Below, in pieces: positions 55,501 through 64,000 of a DNA stretch of 64,000 nt (its first letter is position 1; every line of letters starts with the position of its first letter). Position numbers and translations under genes: made by a program. The notes beneath the pieces are model-generated. The model was not told the DNA's origin, did not search any database, and saw only the letters and a list, made by a program, of their open reading frames with translations. Where the stretch lies: positions 16,581,293-16,645,292 of the forward strand of contig LS997565.1 of NCBI GenBank assembly GCA_000469685.2, in the 5' to 3' direction. This stretch comes from Haemonchus contortus. Lineage: Eukaryota > Nematoda > Chromadorea > Rhabditida > Trichostrongylidae.

Positions 55501-58500
55501 GATGTCGTGGAGCTTCTTTTTGGTCCAACCACTGGGCAGATCGTCTCCTGTTGTCATAAAATATCCATTTCTCATCGCATGTCACAATCCGTTCAAGAAA
55601 TGGATCGCTGGCATTGCGCAAAAGATGAGCCGACGATATCTCAAAACGACGATTTTTCTGACTTTCGGTCAATTCATGCGGAACCCATTTGTCAAGCTTC
55701 TTAGTCTTCCCAATTTGCTTCAAATGGCGAACGATTGTAGTGTGATGGACATTGAGTTCCTTCGAAATGTCTCGTGTCGTTTTGTGCGGATCAGCTTCGA
55801 CGGACGCCTTCAATTGATCGTTATCAAGTGTTGGTAGACGGCTGCCATGTGGTTCGTCTTCGAGGCTGGTGTTGCCGGCACGGAACTTTTGGAACCAACG
55901 TTGAACTGTGCATTCGTTGACACTTCCCTGGCCCCATACTTCGTTGATATTTCGAGCGGTTTGAGCGGCAGTCCGACCCAGTTTGAACTCATAGAAGTAA
56001 ATTTGACGAAAATTGCGATTAGACATCTGAAAATAAAAACCACATTTCTTTAAAATTAAGCGATTTGAATGAAATTTCACATACATATTTAAAAAACGCA
56101 AAGAATAAGCTTTCCAACAATGCATAATACCCCATGAAAAAGGCTTAGTTTTCTTTAAAAAAAATAGTGTTGAAACTAGTAAAACGAAAAACCTGCATTT
56201 CTTTTGCACCAACCTAATACCTCTGAGAGGCTTGAGATGCCTAGTACTTCGGGGGTGATCAACAGAGCACTTATTAGCTTATGGGAATCCCGTTCCTGAG
56301 AGACGGAACATTCATCGGGATCGGTGGTGCAATGAGAAAAATTTCATTATTTTGGTTCAAAGAGCGCAGATAACAGGAAAAATGGGTTGGGGTTAGGAAT
56401 AGGTGAAGTGATCAAACGAAGGTGTTTCTTTCATGATCAACCACAGCTTCCAGCCATGTTCTCCAGGAGTGGAGCTTTAATAAAAAAACATTTGGCGCGT
56501 TTGGTATGACAATGTAGCTTTGACATTTCGAAATCTTTCATAGAATAGGAGCGGACCGTAGAGCAGATTGGCAAAAAATGCGTGGTCATTGCAGCGAAAG
56601 GAAAGATAGAAGTCAGTATCAATAAGTTCAATGGTAATCATGTTTGGTTTCTCCGTTGTTACTGAATTACGACGATTATGGCTTAAAGTTTACTACTACA
56701 ACAAAAAGGGATCACATGTTGTCGTTATTGTTTCTTCAGTAATCTGAACATCTCTACCAATGATTTATGTGAATGAAGTTGAAGACGGGCTTTGGATGAA
56801 GATTTCTGGTAAAGTTTTTGTCATGATTCGACAATGATGGTAAGTATCTGACTCGGTTGACCGAGCGAGTCATTCAGTTGCAGAAAATTCGGTGCGGCAG
56901 GAAACGCAGTAAAAGGAATGCTTGAATTCCTGATGAACGGTCGTTGTTTAGATCGAGGGCAAGAGGTGAAGATCTCTCAAACGCATGCGCCCCGTGCAAA
57001 ATTTGCAGATAGCGCGTAGTTGTGGAGAGAAGAGGGAGATGATTCTTCTTCAAGAAGTTATGGTTAACAATGAATTAGTCGAGTATCAGGCCTGCATTAC
57101 GTTTTCAATGAGAAAGGTAGGTAAGTCAGCGCAAGGCTGACGATCCGGTTGATGTGATATGTGATTGTAATTAAAAAAATAAGCATGTGCACTCGGTTGT
57201 GGAATGACGTTACTGCACATCTTTGTAGCGTATCATTATCAAGAGTTTTGAGTAACCCATGTCAAGAGCTCATTGTTTCGAGGAGTTCAGAGAAATTTGA
57301 TCATGGTTTTTGTTGGTAAGCTTAGTTTTCTACATGTTTAGGTATTGGGATCTCATTTTTTACATCAATTTCGATCCCCGATTACAAAAGCAAGTCCGCG
57401 ATCGGCTCGGTGAATTTTACGGCTCTAAAGTAAATGACGTTGGTAGGTCAATTTTATATACTGTCCAGCTCCTAGATTTCTATAATTATAAGGTCGCCCT
57501 TAAATACCAAATTTCTACGACTTTTCCTCAAAGTAGTTGTTAAACTCATCCCCTGCTCTCGTTAAGCGGCCCTGATCAGTTACTGTCTATAGTCAGCTTC
57601 GTCAATGTATCGCATCTTCCATACTGTTTGCACAGCCCTTACACTGAATATTCGTGATAACACTGAAAGGGTGGTAGGTCGCAATGGCATTCAAAATGTG
57701 GTTTCTATTGCCGTAGGTGTTTTCGATTTAATCTTGTCGACTTTAAAGTGTACTGATGAGCACGTCAAGTTGCAGTATGCGAAATGAACAGATGTCGCAG
57801 TAGACGAGATGGGGGTTTTTGATATGGCATGAAGATTTGCAGCCCTGGTGCATGCATTTTTTTGCATTTTTCTAAGATTGTTTCCTGAACCACTTCTTGC
57901 CTTTTAGATGGGAAGGGATTATGAATGATCAATATCACCTGGAGTGTTTTCCGGTAGAAATTGGTCTTAAATGGAAGAACTGGCGCTTGTAAAGGGTATA
58001 CCAAAATAATGGACGTTCTTCCACTGCAGTGCATTTCAAGAACGCATACTGACGGATACAGGCTGAGCTTCAGTAGCAAACCATTCGTGCTATCTTTCGC
58101 GATCGCCATATACAGTTGGCTCAGAGTCCGACGACTATGAAGATGCAACGATTCGTCCAGCTGCGTTCGCAGCTGCTTCGCTCAATTGAAAAGCACATCC
58201 CCATCTTGCGAAGGCCTTCTTATAACGTGAAAATCCTACGGAAATCTACCCAGTTGTTCTTCTTTTCTATCTTTCTACTCTTCTCATGATATGAGCGGCC
58301 CATCGGACTTTGATGTTTCTTATACATTCTACCTGGTCATGAGGGCGAGAAATCCTGCTCATGTCGAAGCTGCGTAGTACAGCTCGATATTGTGCAAGCC
58401 GCTCTTGGGAGAAGAAGCTCATTTCTTTCCGACTTACGCTCAAAATAATTGACGTGGATGGATGGTCACCCGTTTCTCCGACGCTAATAGGGCGCAGGGA

Positions 58501-60280
58501 GATCTCTAGCATCGAACAGATTAGCGCCAAGGTTGGATCAGCCAGGGTGTTGGTGACTACTTTTAGAGGTCCAAAGGCCGCTCACGCTGTCCTTCTTGTC
58601 ATTATCCATGTTCGTGGAGCGCACTGTTCATAGAGCGGAAACGTATATAACATGCTTCGCGGAAACGTATTCAACTAACTTCGAGCTCTGTGCATGTTCA
58701 AAGCTTGTGGCCAAATTTGATCTCAGTGCGAAGAGTCGATGATCAGAGGCACTGCAGCAAGATGGCACCATATTAGCAACCAGCAACCACTACTTCCTAT
58801 TCTTTCTAGTCCTGCCTGAAAGGAGACTAACCTGGATGTCGATTTTATCAAGTTTACTTTCAACTATTGACAACATGGGTCAAGTGGATTGAAACCTGGC
58901 GAGCAGGGTTACCACCCTGCGATTTTTGTGAATTCGGCCTACCTCGCTATAAGTGCTACTCAGTATCTGAGCCACTTGAGATTAGCCTGATTGAGCAGAT
59001 TCCTTTTGAATCACAAATTCTTCTTCCGGACCATTGAATTTAGAACAAATCCCTTTGAGAAGGACAACATTTCTTTTCGATCGTTTCTGATCTGTTTAAG
59101 GGAGGGTAGGGCTGTATATTGTCAATGGGATGCGTAAAACCGCTTCCCAATGTTAGCAGGTACTTCATGAAAATGATTAACGAACGAGCCATGTATCATG
59201 TACCAAGGATGCAAACCTCTCATGTCACGCTTATGTGAGCTGCCCATACTAGTGTTGAAATGCTTTTCCCTTGTGAGTCGCCGAATCGCAGCGTTCAATG
59301 TGAAAAATGGCTTTGCTACTTTGAGCTCGGTACGATATTTTCTTTCCTGGAATCATTTTGTAGATTCGTAATTTTAATTTGGAGTCAGCGTTCGAAAACA
59401 CATACGTTGGTATACATCTCATTTTGAATGACCTCTGCCATTTGTATCCCTCCCTCATAAAATATGCATGTATTAAGACACTGAGTTGGTCACTGCAATC
59501 TGTACGTGTATTACTCTGAAATAGCATTTCAGACCAGTGTGAGTTGAAAACTATGCCTGATCTTTCGCGGAACATAGTTCGTGTACTCCGGTATGCACAT
59601 TTTCTCAATATTCTGGCGAAGGAAAGTGAAGAAACTTCTAAAAATAATTCGGTTTCACAAGGACCCTCGTCGGTTGAAAGATGTATAGAAACAACCAACT
59701 TTACTGCTGAAGGAGACGTTGATCTGAATCGAGATGAGACTCAAGCCAGTGATGGTGATACTCTGCCAGCAACAACCTATCATGCCACCCAGCAAGCTCC
59801 AAGTACTTCACGCGAAGAATCTGTCTCTGAGGATAATAACAACAACTTTCTTGCTGGTGGTATATCCGCTAGAGCACGTATACATTCTTCTTCGAGTTGG
59901 AACGCATTGCAGGCGGCGAAGCTTGCGGGCACACATTTGACCCTGGACGCCGGTAATTGTCAATTTGGCAAAGAGGAAAAACCACATCTTATTAGAGACG
60001 GCGACATCTCCTCCATAAACCACGTCTCCAGTGTAAAGCCCTTCGAAAGCTATGGCACTGCTGGCGAGTTTCTGGCTTCGTTCAGTGGCCTTGATGATGC
60101 CAGCGATTTTCCTGTTGACTTCTTAGAGGAAGAAAAGAATTTGGTACGGTTTCTTAAGTCACATGGACTTCTTTGTTTGTTCTTTGACTTACTTTTTTTT
60201 AGGAAATCCCAGACAAAGGTGATGTTAAAGTTCAGGAAGAACTTCTGACTGTTGAGGACGGAGACAACGCGGTTTGTTGA
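45723..60280 (+). CDS. Unrecognised host protein, seven-exon gene model
   Basis: Exons are 45,723-46,319, 46,383-46,541, 57,009-57,120, 57,326-57,442, 57,636-57,716, 59,533-60,143 and 60,203-60,280. Phases agree at every junction and predict about 584 residues ending at TGA. The first 199 residues are Pro/Gly/Asn/Gln-rich and probably disordered ([21 protein letters not shown]). The middle exons look folded ([57 protein letters not shown]). The C-terminal 200 residues are Ser/Thr/Glu-rich. The ATG follows an acceptor, suggesting spliced-leader addition. Intron 2 is 10.5 kb and full of transposons. I know no family with this pattern; a nuclear regulatory protein is only a guess. Exons 3-4 have the least certain splice choice. 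Confidence 0.58.
46751..46965. mobile_element. GGCTGCTTTCA hairpin element, copy C
   Basis: Ends GGCTGCTTCCAGACTTCA and complement (TGAAGTCTCAAAGCGGCC) are flanked by ATT (46,748-46,750 and 46,966-46,968). The interior GCTAGCGCCGCCGTCGGTCG is shared with copy E. It lies at the left edge of an RTE fragment. Confidence 0.85.
47221..47746 (+). mobile_element. Tc1-type MITE, copy B (526 bp)
   Basis: TA flanks (47,219-47,220 and 47,747-47,748) and ends CAGTAGCGCTCAAAAGTCTT with an inverted partner define it. It is inserted in the RTE copy between its SVRYMYL and SEVNMV codons. A 69-codon ORF (47,388-47,597) is about 70% identical to that of copy A. Confidence 0.88.
48269..49215 (+). mobile_element. 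AAGGCACAG-family element carrying hairpin D
   Basis: Termini AAGGCACAGTTCACGATAAT and TTTTATCGTGAACCGTGCCT and a body collinear with 33,699-34,338 identify the family. It is about 300 bp longer because of hairpin D. It interrupts the GGCGCCTAT hairpin. Confidence 0.82.
48683..48977. mobile_element. GGCTGCTTTCA hairpin element, copy D
   Basis: Ends GGCTGCTTTCATAGTCCGCC and complement are flanked by ATC (48,680-48,682 and 48,978-48,980). The interior has CCCTTCGAAGGGCTGAAAAC and its mirror, the class of copies A and B. It is the innermost level of a four-level nest. Confidence 0.88.
49625..49681. repeat. 57-bp palindrome made of AAGGCAC-family ends
   Basis: Two 24-bp arms (GTTTTAAAGGCAGATTCCAC plus GATA, and complement) are separated by a 9-bp loop. 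It looks like the two termini of an AAGGCACAG-family element with almost the whole body removed. Confidence 0.75.
49852..50240 (+). mobile_element. Tc1-type MITE, copy C (3'-truncated)
   Basis: After TA at 49,850-49,851 it begins CAGTAGCGCTCGAAAGTATG and follows copy B with considerable divergence to TGATAGTGGTAAATATCC. The right inverted end is missing. Confidence 0.7.
50396..50490. repeat. Right-part fragment of the AAGGCACAG-family element
   Basis: GACAGCGTCCCTTAGGCTAT and GGTCTCAGAAACCATTTGCC correspond to the last 100 bp of the copy at 33,699-34,338; the exact terminus is damaged. Confidence 0.5.
50657..51721 (+). mobile_element. Tc1/maT-like transposon, internal deletion derivative (1,065 bp)
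   Basis: TA flanks (50,655-50,656 and 51,722-51,723) and inverted ends CAGGGTG(A/G)CGAAAAATTACG followed by TGCG are intact. The transposase has lost its middle third. It sits in intron 2 of the plus-strand gene. Confidence 0.9.
50852..51605 (+). pseudogene. maT/Tc1-like transposase with catalytic core deleted
   Basis: The frame at 50,852-51,412 has two helix-turn-helix units ([31 protein letters not shown]) and the first catalytic Asp block ([12 protein letters not shown]), then VWGGIS. After a frame change it reads [16 protein letters not shown]. It then jumps in another frame to [19 protein letters not shown], the C-terminal end of the family. The block with the second Asp (QQDSAPAH) and SPDLNP is gone. 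It has no catalytic activity, but the DNA-binding part might still recognise its own ends if expressed. Confidence 0.85.
51724..52825. other. No recognisable feature
   Basis: This intron sequence of the plus-strand gene has no repeats shared with the window. A GC-rich stretch at 52,320-52,430 is the only compositional anomaly. Confidence 0.4.
52829..53362. mobile_element. AAGGCACAG-family element, divergent subfamily (534 bp)
   Basis: Termini AAGGCACAGTTCACGATAAA and AAATTATCGTGAACTGTGCC are both present. The body from about 53,100 matches the family only loosely on the reverse strand, and the first 200 bp are unrelated. Confidence 0.7.
53758..54175. repeat. Microsatellite plus CCTGTCCC-type satellite, second array
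   Basis: TTCCTACTATTATAC leads to TGTGTGTG repeats (53,775-53,827). About two and a half units of the satellite seen at 12,255-12,695 follow (TTCATAATTCCTGTCCCC, GGTAGTAGTACAGG, GGACCAGACTCCGCC). Confidence 0.7.
54590..55000. repeat. GC-box satellite, degenerate array
   Basis: Three to four diverged units share GCGGAAAAAGTGGTCAGAGG, TGGTCAAA, GGGCGGGGC and CATAACTC with the array at 62,940-63,930. Confidence 0.65.
55111..56217 (-). mobile_element. Palindromic bandit/mariner-like element (1,107 bp)
   Basis: TA flanks (55,109-55,110 and 56,218-56,219) enclose ends TTAGGTTGGTGCAAAAGAAA and an inverted TTAAGTTTGTGCAAAAGAAA. Arms of about 372 bp (55,111-55,482 and 55,846-56,217) are inverted copies that both carry the transposase start. 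The 363-bp centre continues the minus-strand gene. The termini resemble those of mariner elements such as hookworm bandit and primate Hsmar1. Confidence 0.88.
55454..56026 (-). pseudogene. Mariner transposase, 5' part only
   Basis: From the ATG at 56,026 the frame encodes the first helix-turn-helix ([20 protein letters not shown]), the second ([20 protein letters not shown]) and the linker [14 protein letters not shown]. The first catalytic Asp follows in [17 protein letters not shown]. The frame ends where the inverted arm begins, so the second and third Asp of the mariner D,D34D triad are absent. A shorter copy of the N-terminal coding lies on the plus strand from 55,291. It cannot be catalytic. 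Confidence 0.85.
57009..57716 (+). CDS. Plus-strand gene, exons 3-5
   Basis: Exon 3 (57,009-57,120) lies between TTTGCAG and GTAG|GTAAGT. Exon 4 (57,326-57,442) follows AAGCTTAG and ends GTTG before GTAGGT. Exon 5 (57,636-57,716) follows TTTGCACAG and ends GTAG before GTGTTT. All carry phase 1, and the codons completed across the junctions are Val, Ala and Asp. The peptides look conserved and structured, with no recognised family. Confidence 0.55.
58100..58530 (-). pseudogene. RTE-like retroelement 3' coding relic
   Basis: The minus strand reads a block like the C-terminal part of RTE polyproteins ([15 protein letters not shown], compare RWTRHVMRC in the other copies), with preceding codons loosely similar. 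It lies in an intron of the plus-strand gene. Part of it resembles 36,740-36,990. Confidence 0.5.
59533..60280 (+). CDS. Plus-strand gene, exons 6-7: Ser/Glu-rich C-terminus
   Basis: Exon 6 (59,533-60,143) follows GCATTTCAG and ends AATTTG before GTACGG. Exon 7 follows TTTTTTTTAG and encodes [20 protein letters not shown] then DNAVC and TGA. A further donor (GCG|GTTTGT at 60,271) would extend the gene. The region is low-complexity ([20 protein letters not shown]) with a repeated acidic theme. Confidence 0.6.
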
Positions 60281-60369
60281 ATTTCCTCTTCTTAAGAATT
60301 CATTCCAAGCCCTGCATGGGATTTCGCTGATGTTACTGTGATAGTTTTATACGCAGCGCACAGGTGCAT

Positions 60370-62300
60370 GAGGTAAAAAGCTGTTCCCTCGTCTATTCCT
60401 TCTTCATCACATTTGTAGCTACTTAAAACATTTGCGCCCATGGCAGTCCATATGCACTGCCAACGTTTTGTGTTGGCGCTCCTGGGGTGATGGTAGTCCA
60501 TGGACTACCAGGTAATGTTTGCCTGCGATTTGCTTATATCATAATCGTTTTGAATATTCTCGATATAAGTGAAAGTTAAAGGTTAGCGCACACCCAAATC
60601 CCGTCGGCATAGAAAACTTTCTTGATAATGATTTCATCATGCTACTAACACTGCAGTGTTCCTTGTTGAAATAATGCAAACAAAAAAATTTCGTAAACAG
60701 AAAACTCGGTGAGAATCCCTGTAACACTTTTCCTGGCTTCTCTTCCTGATTTAGAACATATACGTTGGTAGCAGCCATAATAGTTTTTCCATAGCGCTTT
60801 CCAACGGGCCTGCCTATCAGTTCGAGCGTCCTCTTTTGACAGCGACTGGTATCTTGTTTTTTCACTTACTTCTCCTCAGCGTCTTCCTTGAACAGTCTTT
60901 CTGCAGTGCAATACCCATACATTGACCATACATTAGCGATACGAAGCGAAAAAAAATGCGCATGTACCACCCGCAAGTTCTAATGTATGGGAATTACGAG
61001 GCCATCTGGTACGTTTCCACGTATAACGTGGAACGTGGGTGGAATAACATAACATGTTGTAGTCCTTTATCGTTTTTAAAGCACCTTATTCGGTTCCATC
61101 TCTATCACTCGTTGATGTACAAAACGGTGCGCTTATCGTGCCACTGAATGGCGATGATCCCATCTTGTGATTGCATAGCCTCGGTCATCCTCTTGCGCAC
61201 TTTTTTTGCGAGTGCAGAAGGAAAACTTCTCCTTGTTTGCAAAAACAGTTACAAGGGAAAACTTTCCACGGAGTCCATTTTCCTTTCTAACGACTTTCGA
61301 GTTAGACCAAATGAGAAATACCAATTGTCGCGGAATGTACTTCTGCCACAATCCAACAAATCCAATTCGTTTCGCCAAATCATCAGTCAAACGCGACTAC
61401 GTTTTCAGCGACCTTTCCTTTACTGCCATTAGTTTTTTTCCAGCGTAAATCTTGACTCGTATGTGTATATACCTTTAATGCATAGTTTGAACAATTACAT
61501 TCCGAATTTGTGTTTCTTGTCAGTAGTATACTGCTTGAACTTCGAACAAAATCGAAATGGTACAATCGACACATCAATACCTGCACACATCTTCGGGACA
61601 ACAAAGGACGTTGATACCTCCATTTGTCCAACACTACTCTGTTCTTGAGTCGGTCAGTTCATCCTATTGTTCGTTGTTGCGGAAGAACAGGTTGGAAAAG
61701 ATGGCTTCAAATCGGTCCCTTGACTTGGTCGACAAACGTTTTCGGGGTACAATTTCTTTGTTGACCAGTGAGGACGCAATGATGGCATCTTCACCAGTCT
61801 CATAAAAAACAATGCCAAAAATCACAATCCTTCTTGCTCATCGGTCTCCCTGAACTTCGCCGACTTGATTAGCCCGTACCGATGGGCTTCCTGCACAATT
61901 GAAGGAAGCAACACGTCTTTCAAAATATTGTGGAAAAAGTCGATAGGTCTGGTGAAGGTAATGTCATCGACACCGAAATCAGCAGATTCCTGTTCGAGTG
62001 AAAGGAGGAAGCTTCTTCACACCAGACACCAGTGCTCTTATAAAAGACGTCTTTCTGGTGCGTCATCATCCGTTTGTTCTCCATCATCAATGACAATGAG
62101 CACACCATCGTAATCCACTGCAGACTCTTCCAACTCCTCGTCACTATCGAGCAATTAAGCGTTGAGGCTCTTACGTAGTGCGTCGTCGTTCACACTTTGT
62201 GCGTTTTCTAAGACGGCGGCAGCCCATATGGACTGCGGCTGGTGTAGCGAAGAAGACGTCCTTCCGTCGAGAGCGCATTTGTTGCGAAATATCCATCTGT
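60370..62300 (-). pseudogene. piggyBac-like transposase, decayed
   Basis: Minus-strand fragments appear in family order. They are an acidic N-terminus (LLDSDEELEESAVDYDG at about 62,150), LPPFTRTGI then FTRPIDFFHNILKDVLLPSI and EAHRYG at about 61,950-61,850. Next are the hallmark SRDRFEAIFSNLFFRNNEQ at about 61,690, KYIPRQLVF near 61,340, TRWDHRHSVAR near 61,160 and a C-terminal NTKRWQCIWTAMGANVLSSY at 60,470. Stops, frameshifts and missing catalytic blocks make it non-functional. The arrangement is convergent with the end of the plus-strand gene. Termini and the TTAA target were not located. Confidence 0.6.
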
Positions 62301-62399
62301 TGTCGTGAAACTGACAATAAACATTCATTGAGACATTAATATTTTCATTCACTACCGCCTTGTACGACGATATCAAGGCTCTAATTCAAGTTGATGAAC

Positions 62400-62421
62400 A
62401 TCCTTACTATATATAAAGCGC

Positions 62422-62494
<73 letters not shown>

Positions 62495-62515
62495 TTGTTT
62501 GTTTGTACAGAAATT
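62400..62515. repeat. CTGT microsatellite (about 21 units)
   Basis: CCTTACTATATATAAAGCGC is followed by an uninterrupted (CTGT)n run at about 62,422-62,490 and GTTT repeats. Antisense ORFs with TDRQ repeats arise from it. Confidence 0.9.
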
Positions 62516-62519
62516 CGAT

Positions 62520-64000
62520 ATAACGTGAAGAAGCACCTGGAGAAGTCGGGTCAAGTTTGGAACGAGTTGAGCATAGGGTAAGTGCAACAGAGCACATGCG
62601 AGCCTAGCGGAGCCCCGCCCCAAGGGGCGGGGCATGCGCCGGAATTGGGCGGGGTCATGGGCGAATTCTCCTGATTCGTTCTCATAACATTCCAGATACC
62701 AGGAAAAAATGTGCAAAAGTGAGGGATGGGTCAACAATCAAAATAAAGGAAACTTACCGGCGGTGGGCGCAGCGTTCTCGCAGTGGGCGGTACTTTCCAC
62801 AGAGATTCATAACTCGATTCAACGAAGGCGTCGAGGCCAGGGAAAAAATAAAAAGAGTGACCAAGGCCTTATGCGTGTGAGCATGCATAAGTATAGCGAA
62901 GCCCCGCCCACGAGGGGCGGGGCGTGTGTTGAGGTGAAAGCTACTTTTCAAAAATGAGTGTAGCTTCGTTCGGAAAAGTTATAGAATGCGGAAAAAAAGT
63001 GGTTAGAGGTAATGGGATAAATGTGGTCAAATCCCGAAAGTGGGCGGGGCTTAGATCAAAAATGTATAACTCTATTCAGAAACGTTCTGGGATGAGGCAA
63101 AAAGGTATCAAGGTGTAAGAGAACAAATGTGGTCAAATCCCGGAAGTGGGCGGGGCAGCACCAAACTGGGCGGGGCTTAGATAAAAAATTTATAACTCTA
63201 TTCAAAAACGTTCTGGGATGCGGCAAAAAGGTATCAAGGTGTAAAAGGACAAATGTGGTCAAATCCCGGAAGTGGGCGGGGCTGGCACCAAAGTGGGCGG
63301 GGCTCGGATCAAAATTCATAACTCTATTCAGAAACGTTCTAGAGTGCGGGAAAAAAGTGATTAGGGGTAATGGAACAAGTGTGGCCGAATCTTCGAAGTG
63401 GGCGGGGCTGGCACCAAAGTGGGCGGGGCTTAGATCAAAAATTTATAACTCTATTCGGAAACATTCCGGGATGCGGGAAAAAGGTGGTCAGAGGTAATGG
63501 AACAAGTGTGGCCGAATCTTCGAAGTGGGCGGGGCAGGCACCAAAGTGGGCGGGGCTTAGATAAAAAATTTATAACTCTATTCAAAAACGTTCCGGGATG
63601 CGGGAAAAAGGTGTCATGGTGTAAAAGAACGAAGTGGGTGGGGCTGGCACCAATGTGGGCAAGGCTTAGTTCAAAATTTCATAACTTTGTTCAGAAACGT
63701 TCAAGAACGCGGGAAAAAGTGGTGAGAGGAATTGGAACAAATGTAGTTCAGTCCTCGAAGGGGGCGGAGCTGGCACATGGAAGCGGGGCTAGGACCAAAA
63801 ATCCGTCTCTTCAAAAACTTTCTTGAATGCGGAAAAATGATTTGGAGCAGTCAAAAGAAGGGTGGTCAAGTTCTCAAGTTCATTGTGGAAAGGGTTTGCA
63901 CTAAGGTGGACGGAGCTATGAACAACCACTAATAACTGTGCTCAAATATATCGAGCGCGATGCTATCAGCAGTTCAGCGTTCGAACCTAGAGAAAATTAT
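62520..64000. repeat. GC-box repeat element with 106-127-bp satellite array
   Basis: The first 400 bp match 1,400-1,810 and 16,520-16,920, with two GC-rich mini-hairpins (GCCCCGCCCC-AA-GGGGCGGGGC and a similar one at 62,901). From 62,990 to the end at least seven tandem units contain GTGGGCGGGGC (often twice), ATAACTCTATTCAGAAACGT and GGGAAAAAGGTGGT. Unit starts lie near 63,021, 63,127, 63,253, 63,379, 63,506 and 63,740. ORFs here are satellite-coded. Confidence 0.85.

Noticed and set aside
59249..59698. 149-residue minus-strand ORF
   Set aside because: Overlaps and is antisense to exon 6 of the plus-strand gene, which has splice-consistent borders; no motif.
62373..62737. TDRQ-repeat peptides on the minus strand
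   Set aside because: Coded by the CTGT microsatellite.
62940..63930. CRISPR-like array
   Set aside because: Unit length is 106-127 bp, with no alternation of constant repeats and unique spacers; it is a eukaryotic satellite.

Overview
The window reads as nuclear DNA of a parasitic nematode, most likely a strongylid close to the hookworms (Ancylostoma or Necator). The grounds are 39-140 bp introns with TTTCAG-type acceptors, an acceptor directly before an ATG as in spliced-leader trans-splicing, RTE-clade retrotransposons of the type common in hookworms, a bandit-like mariner, Tc1/Tc3/Tc5-type transposons, a tRNA-derived SINE and very many palindromic non-autonomous elements. I see no bacterial, viral, CRISPR or rRNA content. 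Identifications rest on recognised motifs, not on searches.

Host genes. (1) A minus-strand gene (13,581-29,838) can be built from 11 exons whose splice phases all agree. It predicts a 478-residue BET-like chromatin reader: a short divergent bromodomain, a NET/ET domain and a Ser/Glu/Asp-rich tail. Its large introns hold an RTE retrotransposon, a Tc5-like transposon, a Tc3-like palindrome and a Tc1-type MITE. (2) The 3' half of this gene is repeated downstream at 1-4,270 as a decayed pseudogene without most of those insertions, so it supplies empty sites. (3) A plus-strand gene (45,723-60,280, seven phase-consistent exons, about 584 residues, function not recognised) has a 10.5 kb intron packed with nested elements. 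(4) Weaker membrane-protein exons lie at 34.3-34.7 kb (-) and 36.2 kb (+).

Mobile layer. Region 4.4-12.7 kb: palindromic MITEs, a decayed maT/Tc1 element, a 1.07 kb-arm inverted repeat around an RTE relic, and satellites. Region 12.8-30 kb: BET-like gene with element-filled introns. Region 30-45 kb: SINEs, a long MITE, a cluster of GC-rich hairpins at 38.5-42.8 kb and long stretches with nothing recognisable. Region 46-56 kb: a second RTE copy containing a four-level nest of insertions, a Tc1/maT deletion derivative and a palindromic mariner. Region 58-64 kb: retroelement relics, a decayed piggyBac-like transposase and a 106-127 bp GC-box satellite running off the end.

The most unusual signal is a family of eight short hairpin elements. 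They share only the terminal sequence GGCTGCTTTCA(T/G) and a 3-bp target duplication, while the stems between the ends fall into at least four unrelated sequence classes.
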